Shown here: in pieces, positions 1 through 11,149 of the stretch | Numbering within the stretch: position 1 is the first letter of the stretch | Layout: each line of letters opens with the position of its first letter | Origin: Haematobia irritans | Lineage: Eukaryota; Arthropoda; Insecta; Diptera; Muscidae | Assembly (NCBI RefSeq): GCF_050003625.1 | Contig: NC_134397.1 | Span: 67,740,669 to 67,804,668 of the forward strand | Direction of reading: 5' to 3' | Length of the DNA: 64,000 nt | Position numbers and translations under genes: made by a program | The notes under the pieces: generated by a model | Seen by the model: the letters and a program-made list of their open reading frames with translations, nothing else | The model's database searches: none | Told to the model about the DNA's origin: nothing

Positions 1-180
1 TTCGTTCGGAAGTTAGCGTGATTTCAACAGACGGACGGACGGACGGACATGCTCAGATCGACTCAGAATTTCACCACGACCCAGAATATATATAGTTTAT
101 GGGGTCTTAGAGCAATATTTCGATGTGTTACAAACGGAATGACAAAGTTAATATACCCCCCATCCTATGGTGGAGGGTAT
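1..180 (-). mobile_element. DINE-1-like family A element, 5' part, cut by window start
   Basis: Reads as the reverse complement of the A 5' end: the GGAC tetranucleotide run at 36-50, the core, then the subterminal TATGGTGGAGGGTAT ending at 180. Followed by an A-run, the usual T-run flank seen on the other strand. It lies head-to-head with the next copy (spacer 36 bp), making inverted arms of at least 180 bp. Confidence 0.85.
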
Positions 181-216
181 AAAAGAATTGTGATATTTTG
201 ATAAATAAATATTTTT

Positions 217-1192
217 ATACCCTGCACCATAGGATGGGGGCTATATTAACTTTGTCATTCCGTTTGTAACACATCGAAATATTGCTCTAAGACCCCATAA
301 AGTATATATATTCTGGGTCAAGATGAAATTCTGAGTCGATCTGAGCATGTCCGTCCGTCCGTTCGTATGTTGAAATCACGCTAACTTCCGAACGAAACAA
401 GCTATCGACTTGAAACTTTGCACAAGTAGTTATTGATGTTGGTCGGATGGTATTGCAAATGGACCATATCGGTCCACTTTTACGTATAGCCCCCATATAA
501 ACGGACCCCCAAATTAAGTTTACGAATCCTCTAAGAGAAGCAAATTTCATCCGATCCGGCACATGGTGTTGGTATATAGTCCCTAACAACCATGCAAAAA
601 TTGGTCTACATCGGTCCATAATTAAATATAGCCCCCATATAAACCGTTCTCCAGATTTAACCTCCGGAGCGTCTTGGAAGAGCAAAATTCATCCGATCCG
701 GTTCAAATGTGGAACGTGGTGTTAGTATATGGCCACTAACAACCATACCAAAATTGGTCCTTATCGGTCAATAGTTATATATAGCCGATCTCCAATCACA
801 CAAAAATTGGTCCATATCGGTTCATAATCATAATCATAATTTTAGTTTTATAAAAATTTTTTTTTAAATTTTATTTCTATAGAAAATTTTGTTAAAATTT
901 TATTTCTATAGAAAATTTTGTCAAAATTTTATGTCTATAGAAAATTTTGTCAAACTGAATTATATACGTATTTGATCGATCTTTTTTGATTTAATATATA
1001 CCACGTATGGACTTACATACAATTTAGAAGACGGTGTTAGGAGGTTTTAAGATACCTTGCCATCGGTAAGCGTTACCGCAACTTAAGTAATCCGATTGTG
1101 GAAGGCAGTGTTTAGAAGATTTTTCTACGCAATCCATGGTGGAGGATACATAAGCTTCGGCCTGGCCGAACGTACGGCCGTATATACTTGTT
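217..1192 (+). mobile_element. DINE-1-like family A element, complete, short
   Basis: Starts ATACCC after a T5 run, with the 5' subterminal repeat and GGATGGGGG. A short (GTCC)n run is at about 350-363, followed by roughly two central repeat units (about 480-790). A short 29-bp AT-rich array occupies about 840-950. The 3' tail carries the hairpin TTCGGCCTGGCCGAA at 1156-1170 and ends ACTTGTT at 1192. The architecture (subterminal inverted repeats, GTCY microsatellite, central repeat, 3' hairpin) is that known for DINE-1/mini-me elements. It has no coding capacity; the 132-residue minus-strand open frame is a repeat artefact. Confidence 0.88.
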
Positions 1193-1197
1193 TTGTT

Positions 1198-1394
1198 TAA
1201 TATATACCCCGTATGGACAAACTTACATTTTAGAAGACTGTGTTAAGAAAGTTTAAGATACCTTGCCATCGGCAAGTGTTATCGTAACACAGGTAATTCG
1301 ATTGTGAATGACAGTCTTTAGTAGAAGTTTGTACGCAATCCATGGTGGAGGGTACATAAGATTCGGCCTGGCCGAACTTACGGCCGTATATATA
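1198..1394 (+). mobile_element. Family A 3'-end fragment
   Basis: A second A 3' tail directly follows the first in the same orientation. It runs from the TATATACCCCGTATGG segment through CCATGGTGGAGGGTA to hairpin 1362-1376. Its terminus has drifted (TATATATACGC instead of TATATACTTG). Confidence 0.8.
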
Positions 1395-1712
1395 CGCAAA
1401 AAAATTATTCTTTCCTCCCAAACGAAATTTTAGACAAACAAAGTTCGTTTCTCATTTGCTTTTCGCTGAAAGAAAGTGTATTTGGAAGAAAAGTATATAC
1501 TTTTTTTGATAAACGTTTATTTTTTCCAGGATGTAAAAACAATTTCATAAAGACTAACTCAAAAAAAATCTTTTCTGGCTAATTGCATTTTCCCTCACAT
1601 CTTTCTCACATCCACGATTTTTTTGTTTGTTCTTAGCACCTTTTTCTGCAATACAAACAATGTAGAAGAAATTATACGATTTTATAAATTTTTAATTTTT
1701 TTTTACCTTTTT
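1395..1712. other. AT-rich unique spacer, no gene seen
   Basis: Poly-A/T-rich sequence without a recognisable coding frame or repeat unit. The right part (about 1681-1712) forms the A-rich tail of the minus-strand SINE that follows. Confidence 0.5.
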
Positions 1713-1788
1713 TACCCTGGGCGGAGAATCGAACCGCGGACCATTCAATTTGTAAGCCAACACACTATCCACTGAGCTATGTAGCCGT
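1713..1788 (-). mobile_element. tRNA-derived SINE head
   Basis: On the minus strand there is an A-box-like TAGCTCAGTGGATAG (around 1766-1780) and a B-box GGTTCGATTCT (1725-1735), in tRNA-like spacing. An A-rich tail follows, running to about 1681. The two acceptor strands do not pair and the anticodon arm is poor, so this is not a working tRNA gene. It fits a tRNA-derived SINE with an internal Pol III promoter. Confidence 0.65.
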
Positions 1789-1894
1789 TATTGTCATCAA
1801 TAGACAATTACCCATATAAGTTATATTTATATAGCATAGCTTGCGTCGCCCACGAGCCGATTAAACAAACTTTATTTAACAGAAAAATGCATTT

Positions 1895-1992
1895 AGTTGG
1901 GCACCGTGGAGCAGTGGTTGCTACGTCCGACTCGCATGCCAAGGGTCGTGGGTTCGACCCTGCTTCGACCAAAGTTTTTTTTTTTTTTTTTT
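1895..1992 (+). mobile_element. tRNA-derived SINE head with T-rich tail
   Basis: GCACCGTGGAGCAGTGGTTG resembles an A-box region, and GGTTCGACCC at 1951-1960 is a good B-box. The tRNA-like part ends TGCTTCGACC and is followed by a T18 run. It lies on the opposite strand to the SINE head just upstream. This muscid-type head matches the class that normally carries the tail seen at 39815-39966. Confidence 0.7.
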
Positions 1993-2320
1993 ACATATAT
2001 TCCAAATATGGTCGGAAGATTCCGAAAAAAATGTTCAACATTACATTCTACTATATTAAATGTTTACTATGAACTGTAAAATGTGTCTTATTAAAGACCT
2101 AAAGTCAGAAAAGAACAGTGTTTGATATAAACGAAATGGACTGTGTTGTTGGTTCAAAAAGAATTTTTTTATTGAAAAAATAAAAATTTTGCAACAAACG
2201 AATTTTTTTGGTGATAAAAGTTAAAAATTTTCGAAGCAATTCAAAAAACTCTAACAAGAGAAAAACGTTTTCGGTACACGTTTTCCAAACGTTTTTTTTC
2301 TTTGCGTGTGCTTGTTTCAA
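1993..2320. other. AT-rich spacer, nothing recognised
   Basis: No coding signal and no repeat that I can match elsewhere in the window. The 71-residue minus open frame is low-complexity. Confidence 0.4.
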
Positions 2321-2540
2321 AATATTATTTCTATAAAAAATTTTTTCATAATGTTATTTCCATGGAATTTTTTCTCAAAATTTTATTTATATTGAACTCA
2401 TTGTCAAAATTTTATTTCTATTGAAAAATTTCTTACAAAAATTTGTTTATAGAGACTTTTTCCAAAATTTTATTTTTATAAAGATTTAACAAAAAAATTA
2501 CTATTTTGGGTAGAATTCTACCAACTGTGACAACCGTGGT
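2321..2540 (+). repeat. Degenerate 29-bp AT-rich tandem array
   Basis: Diverged copies of the unit containing ATTTTATTTCTATAG and AAAATTTTGTC. The array ends in GGTAGAATTCTACCAACTG (about 2509-2527), a palindrome-bearing flank that recurs after the array at 48430-48600. The two therefore appear to be copies of the same dispersed element rather than A elements. Confidence 0.6.
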
Positions 2541-2864
2541 GGTAATACAAATTTATATTCTAAGTTATATCCGTTGCATATTCATGTTTTAAGACAATAA
2601 AGTACTTAGAACCATTTTTGTTTAAATTTAACGAAAAATATTGTAGGGAATATTGTTTGGGAATGTATGGCAAAGTAGGGAACTTTTTTGTCCTTGGAGG
2701 GTAAACCGAACATTTTCCCTGGCAACACTGACTATGAGCTATAGTCAGATTGAGACAAAGCACCCATAAACATGTACCCCTTAATTTTCTTAAATATGCA
2801 ACTGCGGTTTATCACCCAGACCTATATCAATGTTACCCCACAAATGCTTATGATTACTAATTCA

Positions 2865-2927
2865 GTAAGGGTGGTTTAGGGTATGATATAGTCGACCCCG
2901 CCCGACTTTGTACTTTACTTACTTGTT
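2865..2927 (+). mobile_element. Family C 3' terminus
   Basis: Contains the 3' subterminal repeat (GGTTTAGGGTATGATATAG), the GC-rich hairpin segment GTCGACCCCGCCCGAC and the terminus CTTACTTGTT ending at 2927, as in the complete C copy ending at 63472. The upstream boundary is uncertain. Confidence 0.7.
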
Positions 2928-3741
2928 TCTATTGTTTTTTGTGACACTTAATTGTCAAAAATTTAACTTTTCACTTAAAAGCGCTGAATGACATGATCTC
3001 TTAGACTTGTCCAAAATAACTTCATTAGATGTGAAAATAATTAATGGAAAATTGGAGATTGCATTTTGCAAGGTATATATAAATTTAAGATCCTTTGCTC
3101 AACTCTAACTATTGCACTCAACAAAAATTAACATAGTTTACTTAACAATTGTTTTAATACATAAAATTTAAATCAACGTTCACCTGAAGATATTAAGATT
3201 AATTAAAATAAAAATTTTATGTAATGTTGACCGAGAAATACATTTAAATATCAGGATAAAGTTTATGCATTAGTCGATTTAAATGCACGGTGTAGGTTAT
3301 ATGTGCCCCAACGTCATTAAAACCTTTCGATAATTATCTGCCGTATATTTTAAATAATTATTTTTTATTTACTTATTTCACTACTATAAATTTTAAATCT
3401 TGCTTCATTTCATGAAAAATTCACTGAAAATATCAAATCAGCAACTCACAATTCACTTTAACTATTTTCTCTATGAAGGCGTTTTGTTTTAAATTTCCGT
3501 TATTTGCAAATTTCATTTGATGCGATATTTTTGTTGCATTATTTATTATTTATGGCGTATCGTTTCATTTCTATTTATTTTAATGCATATATGATTTGAA
3601 ATTTTTATTCGTATGTAAATTTCATAGCTTTTGCCTTTTCACCATTCACTATACACAGCGCGTTCAAAAAACAACAGATTTCGGTGAGGGAAAACGCGTT
3701 CACGACATCTACACTGGGGGGACTCCCACAGTTGGCAAGTT

Positions 3742-3957
3742 ATGAACGGCTCGCAAGTTCATGTTCAACTGAAAAAAGCACCATTTAAAATCTCACAAAA
3801 ATGGGCTTTTTCTCGCCGTGGCCGTTTCTCATCGTTATGGAAATTATTCATGGAGCAGCCAACGAATCCATATCTAAAACAAATTTTGCGAAGAGGTAGC
3901 AGGTGGAAGTCAGCCAGTAGAGTATACAAAGAAAAAAGTGTTGTGTATTGTAAATAA
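3742..3957 (+). other. Unidentified 71-residue open frame
   Basis: Encodes a basic, Arg/Lys-rich peptide starting MNGSQVHVQLKK. It lies in the least AT-rich part of the unique block and overlaps no repeat. It has no recognisable domain, signal peptide or membrane segment. It may be chance; it is reported because it is one of few open frames outside repeats. Confidence 0.15.
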
Positions 3958-4258
3958 ATAAAAAACCAAAAAAAAACAAAATTGGCAAAACACGTAAAAC
4001 AAAAACACAAATGTTGAAGAGATACACCCTCTCCCTGGGGGTAATAGATGGATGAAATGCCGCCTAACAGTTAAAAGACCCCTACTCAAGCACTCACTCA
4101 GTCACTCACTCACTCATTCACTACTTAGACAAATGGGGAATAGTGTCAGGTTGATGGAGCGAACAATTTTGTCTATCACCATTGACTCTCTCAAACACTC
4201 ACACACGCAAGTATATCCAACTACAGGTCCAATATCACCACTAGCCTAACAATTTTAA

Positions 4259-4495
4259 ATGGTTGCGAAAAAGAATAGCCAAACACAGACCATCCCATTT
4301 AATGTAGCCAGAAAAATTGAAAACTCTATACACTCGGTTTCCTGCAGTAAACACGACGGTCTAAGACTGAGAGTATCTTTGCCTAAAACAACAAAAACAA
4401 GCAAGACTCATGGAAGTAGTTTCATTGATATCCCCTACAGACCACATAGCGGCGACATAGATAGGCCATCAACTGTAGGTGTTGACATGCGATAA
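4259..4495 (+). other. Unidentified 78-residue open frame
   Basis: Starts MVAKKNSQTQ and ends GVDMR. It lies in unique sequence, is rich in Ser, Thr and Lys, and shows no motif that I recognise. It may be chance or part of an exon. Confidence 0.15.
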
Positions 4496-4744
4496 GAAAC
4501 GGAAGCTAGAAGGAAATTTCATCATGTTGACATATAAATAATTACACACCGAAAATATTCATGCGAAATAAATTATATACGTGTGCTAAGTATGTTTCCC
4601 TTAGAGATACAGGTGGGCTAGGTTCTTTAGTTTAAGTTCACAATGGTGAAAAGTTAAAAGTCAATGTCCTTCCACGCCATTTTGTTATTTTTCATCTCAC
4701 ATAGGCTCCAAATAAATTAACTTCCAAAGGCACGAAATTTTAAA

Positions 4745-5000
4745 TGTTATTAACATTGTCTTCTAAATTGTATGTTAGTCCATATGGAGTCAATGTTAGA
4801 TAAAAAAGGCAGAATAAAAACCGTTAGTTTTTGATCGTTTTATATAGAGAACTCTATAATTAATGATGAACACCGATATGAACCAATTTTCGCATGGTGA
4901 TTCGAGGACCAAATTTCAACTGGATCTGATGAAATTTTGTTCCTTCATGGGGCTTCAGGAGTCAAATCTTAGGGGTTCGGTTTATATGGGGCCTATATAT
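4745..5000 (-). mobile_element. Family A fragment interrupted by another A copy
   Basis: A diverged A tail and partial central unit, broken at CTATATAT where the next A copy begins. Sequence of the same character resumes at 7706, so this is probably an older A element hosting a younger one, with some loss at the junction. Confidence 0.7.
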
Positions 5001-5194
5001 AACAAGTATATACGGCCGTAAATTCGGCCATGCCGAATCTTATGTACCCTCCACCATGGATTGCATAGAAACTTGTACTAAAGACTGTCATCCACAATCG
5101 AATTACTTGGGTTGCGGTAAGACTTGCCGATGGCAAGGTATCTTAAATCTTCCGTGTTCTCAATGGTAAAAAAAAGACCGATTTGAATACGTAA

Positions 5195-5555
5195 ATAATT
5201 CAGTTTGACAAAATTTTCTATAGAAATATAATTTTGACAAAACTTTCTATAGAAATTAAATTTTGACAACATTTTCTATAGCAATAAAATTTGACAAAAT
5301 TTTCTAAAGAAATAAAATTTTGACAAAGTTTTCTATAGAAATAAAATCTTGACAACATTTTTTATAGTAATACAATTTTGGCAAAATTTTTTATAGAAAT
5401 TAAAAATTGACAAAATTTTCTATAGAAATAAAATCTTGGCAAAAATTTATATAGTAATAAAATTTTGACAAAATTTTCTATAGTAATAAAATTTTGACAA
5501 CATTTTCTATAGTAATAAAATTTTGACAAAATTTTCTATAGAAATTAAATTTTGG
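5195..5555 (-). repeat. 29-bp AT-rich tandem array inside family A
   Basis: About a dozen copies of a 29-bp unit of the form AAATTTTGACAAAATTTTC plus TATAGAAATA. It sits at the standard place between the A 3' tail and the central repeats. Confidence 0.85.
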
Positions 5556-5944
5556 TAGATTATTTTTGGAGATCGGCTATATATCACTATAGACCGATAT
5601 GGACCAATTTTGGCATGTTTGTTATCGGCCATATACTAGCGCAATGTAGCAAATTTCACCACGTCCCAAATATCAACCGGGTCGGATGAATTTTGCTCCG
5701 GAGGTCAAATCTGGGGATCGGTTTAAATGGGGGTTATATATAATTAAGACCGGTATGGACCAATTTTTGCATGGTTGTTAGAGACCATGTACTTACACCA
5801 CGTACCAAATTTCAACCGGATCGGGTGAATTTTGTTCTTCCAAGGGGCTCCGGAGGTCAAATCTGGGGATCGGTTTCTATGGGGGCTACATATAATTATG
5901 GACCGTTATGGACCAATTCCTGCATGGTTGTCAAAGGCCATATA

Positions 5945-6876
5945 AAGGGTGATTCTTTTGAGGTTAGGATTTTCATGCATTAGTATTTGACAGATCACGT
6001 GGGATTTCAGACATGGTGTCAAAGAGAAAGATGCTCAGTATGCTTTGACATTTCATCATGAATAGACTTACTAACGAGCAACGCTTGCAAATCATTGAAT
6101 TTTATTACCAAAATCAGTGGCAGAAAATCCGCTTTTTTATCGACAAATTTTGTTCAGCGATGAGGCTCATTTCTGGTTGAATGGCTACGTAAATAAGCAA
6201 AATTGCCGCATTTGGAGTGAAGAGCAACCAGAAGCCGTTCAAGAACTGCCCATGCATCCCGAAAAATGCACTGTTTGGTGTGGTTTGTACGCTGGTGGAA
6301 TCATTGGACCGTATTTTTTCAAAGATGCTGTTGGACGCAACGTTACGGTGAATGGCGATCGCTATCGTTCGATGCTAACAAACTTTTTGTTGCCAAAAAT
6401 GGAAGAACTGAACTTGGTTGACATGTGGTTTCAACAAGATGGCGCTACATGCCACACAGCTCGCGATTCTATGGCCATTTTGAGGGAAAACTTCGGAGAA
6501 CAATTCATCTCAAGAAATGGACCGGTAAGTTGGCCACCAAGATCATGCGATTTGACGCCTTTAGACTATTTTTTGTGGGGCGACGTCAAGTCTAAAGTCT
6601 ACAGAAATAAGCCAGCAACTATTCCAGCTTTGGAAGACAACATTTCCGAAGAAATTCGGGCTATTCCGGCCGAAATGCTCGAAAAAGTTGCCCAAAATTG
6701 GACTTTCCGAATGGACCACCTAAGACGCAGCCGCGGTCAACATTTAAATGAAATTATCTTCAAAAAGTAAATGTCATGGACCAATCTAACGTTTCAAATA
6801 AAGAACCGATGAGATTTTGCAAATTTTATGCGTTTTTTTTTAAAAAAAGTTATCAAGCTCTTAACAAATCACCCTT
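5945..6876 (+). mobile_element. Rosa-like (DD41D) mariner, internally deleted
   Basis: A 932-bp element with terminal inverted repeats beginning AAGGGTGATT at both ends, flanked by TA at 5943-5944 and 6877-6878. Removing it with one TA restores GGCCATATACTAACACCACG, the normal central-repeat sequence of the host A element, so the boundaries are exact. The transposase is present only as its first codons and its catalytic part (see next entry). This makes the copy non-autonomous, but both ends look intact. Confidence 0.93.
6058..6770 (+). pseudogene. Mariner DD41D transposase, deleted and frameshifted
   Basis: ATG at 6058 opens MNRLTNEQRLQIIEFYYQN, typical of the N-terminal helix-turn-helix region. 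After about 20 codons the frame jumps to one open from 6117 (VAENPLFYRQ), so most of the DNA-binding domain and linker is deleted and the two parts are in different frames. The catalytic domain is otherwise open to 6770. Counting from 6117, the first Asp is residue 15 (LFSDEAHFW), the second 108 (WFQQDGATCH) and the third 150 (LTPLDYFLW). That gives spacings of 92 and 41 residues. The DD41D spacing is the signature of the rosa group first described in tephritid flies. It cannot make a functional transposase. Confidence 0.92.
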
Positions 6877-7705
6877 TACTAACACCACGTTCCAAATTTC
6901 AACCGATACGGATAAGTTTTGCTCATCCATGAGGCTCCGGAAGTCAAATCTGAGTATCGGTTTATATGAGGGCTATATATAATTGTGGACCGATGTAAAC
7001 GAAAGTTTGCATGGTTGTTAGAGACCATATACTAATACCATGTACCAAGTTTCAGCCAGATCGGATGAAATTTGCTTCTCTTAGAGGCTCCGCAATCCAA
7101 ATCTGGGGATCGGTTTATATGGGGGCTATATATAATTATGGACCGATGTAGACCAATTTTTGCATGTTCGTGAGAGATCATATACTAACACTATGTACCA
7201 AATTTCAGCCGTATCGGATGAAACTTGCTGCTCTTAGAGGTTCCGCAAGCCAAATCTGGGGATCGGTTTATATGGGGGCTATATATAATTGTTAACCGAT
7301 TTGGACCAATTTTTGCATGGTTGTTAGAGACCACATACTAACATCATGTACCAAATTTCAACCGGATCGGATGAATTTTGCTCCTCCAAGAGGCTCCGCA
7401 AACTAAATCTGAACGTCGGTTTATGTGGGGCCTATACGTAAAAGTGGTCCCATTTGCAATACCATCCGACCTACATCAATAACGACTTGAAACTTGTGCC
7501 AAGTTTCAAGTCGATAGCTTTTTTCGTTCGGAAATTACCGTGATTTCAACCGACGGACGGACGGACATGCGTAGATCAACTAAGAATTTCACCACGACCC
7601 AGAATATATATAAATACTTTATGGGGTCTTAGAGCAATATTTCGATGTGCTACAAACGGAATGACAAAGTTAATATAATACCCCCCCCCATATGGTGGAG
7701 GGTAT

Positions 7706-8448
7706 AATAATGATCGGATGAAAGATGCTCTTCCAAGAGGCTCCGGAAGTCATACCTTGGGATAAGTTTCTATAGTAGCTGCATATAATTATGAATCGAT
7801 ATCGATCAATATTTACATGGTTCTTAGAAAGCATATGTTGACATCACTTACAAAATTTCAAAAGGCCTGGATGAAATTTGCACCACCAGGAAGCTCCGTA
7901 AATCAAATGTGGGGATCGATTTATATAGTGGCTATATATAATTAAGGAGGTCTCATATCAGTGAGCTAAACATACAATCGGGCTGCACTCAGGGATAAAA
8001 GGGAAGTTCGCCTCTGTTGTCCCCCAATGGACTGAATAGTCTAAGTGAGCCTGAAATATCGGGCTTCCTAACCTAAGTTAACCCAACCCAGAGGCCATAA
8101 CTAACATCACGTACCAAATTTCAACCGGATCGGATAAAATGTACTCCTACGAGAGGTTTCGCAGAGTCTATCTGTGGTCGGTTTATATGGGGGCTATACC
8201 TAAAATTGCTCCGATCTGGGTCATTTAAAACAACATCCGATCTACATCAACGACAGCTGCTTGTGCCAAGTTTCAATTTGAAACTTTCAAGTTGATGCTT
8301 GTCTTCTTCGGAAGTTAACGTGATTTCAACAGACGGAAAACAGCCACAGACAGACAGACATACCACGCTTTATTGACTCAGAATTTCATTATGACCCAGA
8401 ATATAAATACTTTAGGGAGTTTGAGGCCAATATTTCGATGTTATAGAA
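7706..8448 (-). mobile_element. Old family A copy, 5' part, with SINE insertion
   Basis: Diverged central units, a GGAC-like stretch degraded to ACAGACAGACAG (8344-8360) and a worn core ending near 8448 without a clean 5' terminus. It is more diverged than the A copy at 5001-7705, consistent with being its older host. Confidence 0.7.
7961..8090 (+). mobile_element. SINE tail fragment
   Basis: Shares with 39874-39966 and 33353-33481 the segments TCGGGCTGCACTCAGGGATA, AATGGACTGAATAGTCTAAG and TGAGCCTGA-ATATCGGGC, and ends in a CCTAAC-type run. It sits inside a family A central repeat. The tRNA-like head is missing. Confidence 0.7.
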
Positions 8449-8557
8449 CATTTACACCGAAAATTATTAAAGCTAAGGAAACTTTCTCATATTGGAGAAT
8501 TTTTAACTAAAATATAATAATTTCCATGAACTAAATGAGAGTTAAATGGAATTTAGT
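8449..8557 (+). mobile_element. MITE I fragment
   Basis: GGAAACTTTCTC, TTCCATGAACTAAA and GTTAAATGGAATTTAGTG match the complete I element at 23851-24372 (opposite strand) and the fragment at 17765-17890. Confidence 0.5.
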
Positions 8558-9102
8558 GCTCTGGAAACCGATTTCGATGATTTTTTGCACATACAGTAAG
8601 TGCTATAGAAAATAAGATTTGGCTAACTTTGAGTCAGATCGGTTGATAAATAGGGACTTATGGCCAAATTTTGCAAAATCGGGCGATAGATATATATGGG
8701 AGCTATATCTAAATCTGAATCGATTTGGATGACATTTGGCAAATTAAAGGGTGACCAATTGGATTACTTTGTGACAAATTTGACGCCGATCGCTTAGCAA
8801 ATGAGCGCAATCTGACGCCATTTATTGAAATCGGGCGATACATATATATGGGAGCTATATCTAAATTTGGTCATATTTTTTCCAAATTCAATAGCGTTCG
8901 TCCTTTTCCAAAAAAAAGCGCCACATGGCAAATTTAATCAAAATCGGTTAATATTTGCGACCAGAATCCTGCGAACAACAAATACGTGGACGGACGGACT
9001 GACACCAAGGGCTAGATCGACTCAGGAGGTGATTCTGAGTCGATCGGTACATATTTTATGGGATCTAAAATCAATATTTGACCACTATGTGGTTTAGGGT
9101 AT
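8558..9102 (-). mobile_element. DINE-1-like family D element
   Basis: The 5' end is at 9102 (GTGGTTTAGGGTAT on +). A GGAC run is at about 8989-8998 and the repeated core AGATATATATGGGAGC lies upstream. The 3' hairpin end is not recognisable. A Helentron-associated element truncated at its 3' side. Confidence 0.7.
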
Positions 9103-9231
9103 AATTATTTAGGGAAGGTCTGAATTTTTAGATCCAAGTAAATTTGGATCCGAATTAATTAAATTCAAAAATTACGCAGCAGAGACACTGATTCGTAATC
9201 AATACAGTGGATGCTTAAAAAATAATCTACA

Positions 9232-9720
9232 TACACCCAGAAAAAAAGCAAACCCACAATAAAAGAAAATGTAGGTTTATTTTGGAAAATGTTAACTAAG
9301 AAATTTACTTATTGCAACCAAACACAAATAAGTTTATAATTATTTTCTGTTGTTTTAGAAAATTCCCTATTTAAAAAAAATGATCTTGAAAATTGTTAAA
9401 ATGTCTTTAGCGCTACATGAAGTTCAAGACAGACACAATTTTAAGAAAATTTACTTACTTATGAATTCTATTTAAGTAACCTTCGCCCATTTTGGGAAAA
9501 TATGAACTACTTTCAAATTTAGAAAAATTATGTATTTGATTTGTATCCACCCTTTTTATCATTTGTAGTTCACGCCATTAAAGTAAGCAAATTATAAAGA
9601 AAATTAGGAAAATTTTCCCACATTTGGCGAAATTTAGCTAAAATCAACAAATTTTCTTGACCTAAAATAAAGTTATGTCGGTTATAAAAAATTTCGTTCA
9701 CTTTTTTCTGAGGATATTAT
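9232..9720. mobile_element. MITE-like element H
   Basis: AT-rich segment bounded by imperfect inverted ends, CCCAGAAAAAAAGCAAAC on the left and the complement of CCTCAGAAAAAAGTGAAC on the right. No open frame. The target-site duplication is not clear, so the limits are approximate. Confidence 0.4.
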
Positions 9721-9835
9721 TACAATTTACATATTTAGATATTAAGATGAAATAATTGTTATTAATAAATTATTAGAACTTAAAGCCTGATACCAATCTA
9801 AATTCTATACATGTTCCATCGCTGGCTAATTCGAC

Positions 9836-10381
9836 CAATTTTTGCATGGTCATCAGAGACCATATACCAACACCATGTACCAAATTTCAGCCGGATCGGA
9901 TGAAATTTGCTTCTCTTAGAGGCTCCGCAAGCCAAATCGGGGGATCGGTTTATATGGGGGCTATATATAATTATGGACCGATGTGGACCAATTTTGCACG
10001 GTTGTTAGAGACCATATACTAACACCATGTACAAAATTTCAGCCGGATCGGATGAAATTTGCTTCTCTTAGAGGATCGGCAAGCCAAATTTGGGGGTCTG
10101 TTTATATGGGGGCTATACGTAAAAGTGGACCTATATGGCCCATTTGCAGTACCATCCGACCTACATCAATAACAACTACTTGTGCCAAGTTTGAAGTCGA
10201 TAGCTTATTTCGTTCGGAAGTTAGCGTGATTTCAACAGACGGACGGACGGACATGCTCAGGTCGACTCCGAATTTCACCACGACCCAGAATATATACTTT
10301 ATGGGGTCTTAGAGCAATATTTCGATGTGTTACAAACGGAATGACAAAGTTAAAATACCCCCATCCTATGGTGGAGGGTAT
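9836..10381 (-). mobile_element. Family A element, 3'-truncated
   Basis: Central units, GGAC run (10239-10252), core and 5' end GGTGGAGGGTAT at 10381 are present. The 3' tail and hairpin are absent. The 109-residue open frame read on + is a by-product of the 153-bp repeat. Confidence 0.82.
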
Positions 10382-10962
10382 ACAAATATATTGGCGACCC
10401 TAAAAATAGAGGTCTAGAATATTCCTATGCATGAGAACAAACAGCGTAGATGCAACAGTGGTGAACTTTTTATTCATTTCTGCAGCCTTTAATATCTTTT
10501 CTCAATGATAGATCAATTTTGTCCCCTTTGTAGTTTTTGATTTGAAATCGCAGTATCTAATGAATAATGCAAATACATGCGATAAAATAGAAAACTGCTA
10601 CCAAATGAAATAATTTTGATTTAATTTGATTGCTAAACAAGACAACAACGGACACCACATGCTACATTGGCACATATCCATCAAATCGCAAAAAGAAAGA
10701 AAAAAACAGTGTCAAATATAAATTAGTTACGTTAGGAAATCAACCCAGAACACATGTAAATTTTCTGATTGCATGAATCGTTGAACAAAAAGTCCAGAGC
10801 AAAAAGTTGCAATGAGAATGAAAATGTTCTCAGTTTCAATTTAAATGAATTTAAGACACACATAACATGCCAATGAAAAATAATTTAAGAACAACTATTG
10901 ATTTGCCTGGAACTTTAAATTTACCAAGCAAGAGATCAGATAATGGAAATTGTATATGTACA
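10382..10962. other. Unique AT-rich block, no gene seen
   Basis: No repeat matched and no convincing open frame. Ends where MITE G begins. Confidence 0.4.
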
Positions 10963-11149
10963 CTCAAAAAAATATTATCGTGTGGCCAAAGATTTCATGT
11001 CCCTAAAATACAAATGCGAATTTTGCTTAAAATTAAGTATCCTAGGATGTTTTTTTTTTTTTTTTTTTTTTGAATGAAGCCAACTTGGCTTTACTAGTTC
11101 TGAAATTTTTTTTAAAATTGTTGACTTTTTGCATCTTGACTATAAAACA

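Larger units (their letters stand above)
2928..4744. other. Unique block, no confirmed gene
   Basis: The first long non-repetitive stretch. 2928-3640 is AT-rich. 3650-4500 is of more mixed composition and includes a CACT-rich simple stretch (4085-4122, CACTCA-type). Two short open frames (3742-3957 and 4259-4495) lie here, but neither resembles a protein family I know. It could be intron, intergenic DNA or non-coding exon. Confidence 0.4.
5001..7705 (-). mobile_element. DINE-1-like family A element, complete, with nested mariner
   Basis: The 3' terminus (AACAAGTATATA on +) starts at 5001, with hairpin TTCGGCCATGCCGAA at 5023-5037. The 29-bp AT-rich array occupies about 5195-5550. Central 153-bp units run from about 5560 to 7430 and are interrupted by a mariner at 5945-6876. 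A GGAC run is at about 7551-7566 and the 5' subterminal repeat ends at 7705. Without the mariner it is about 1.77 kb. Confidence 0.87.

Noticed and set aside
1713..1788. Possible tRNA gene on the minus strand
   Set aside because: A- and B-boxes are present, but acceptor strands do not pair and an A-rich tail follows; fits a SINE.
1895..1970. Possible tRNA gene on the plus strand
   Set aside because: The T-stem does not pair properly and a T18 tail follows; fits a SINE head.
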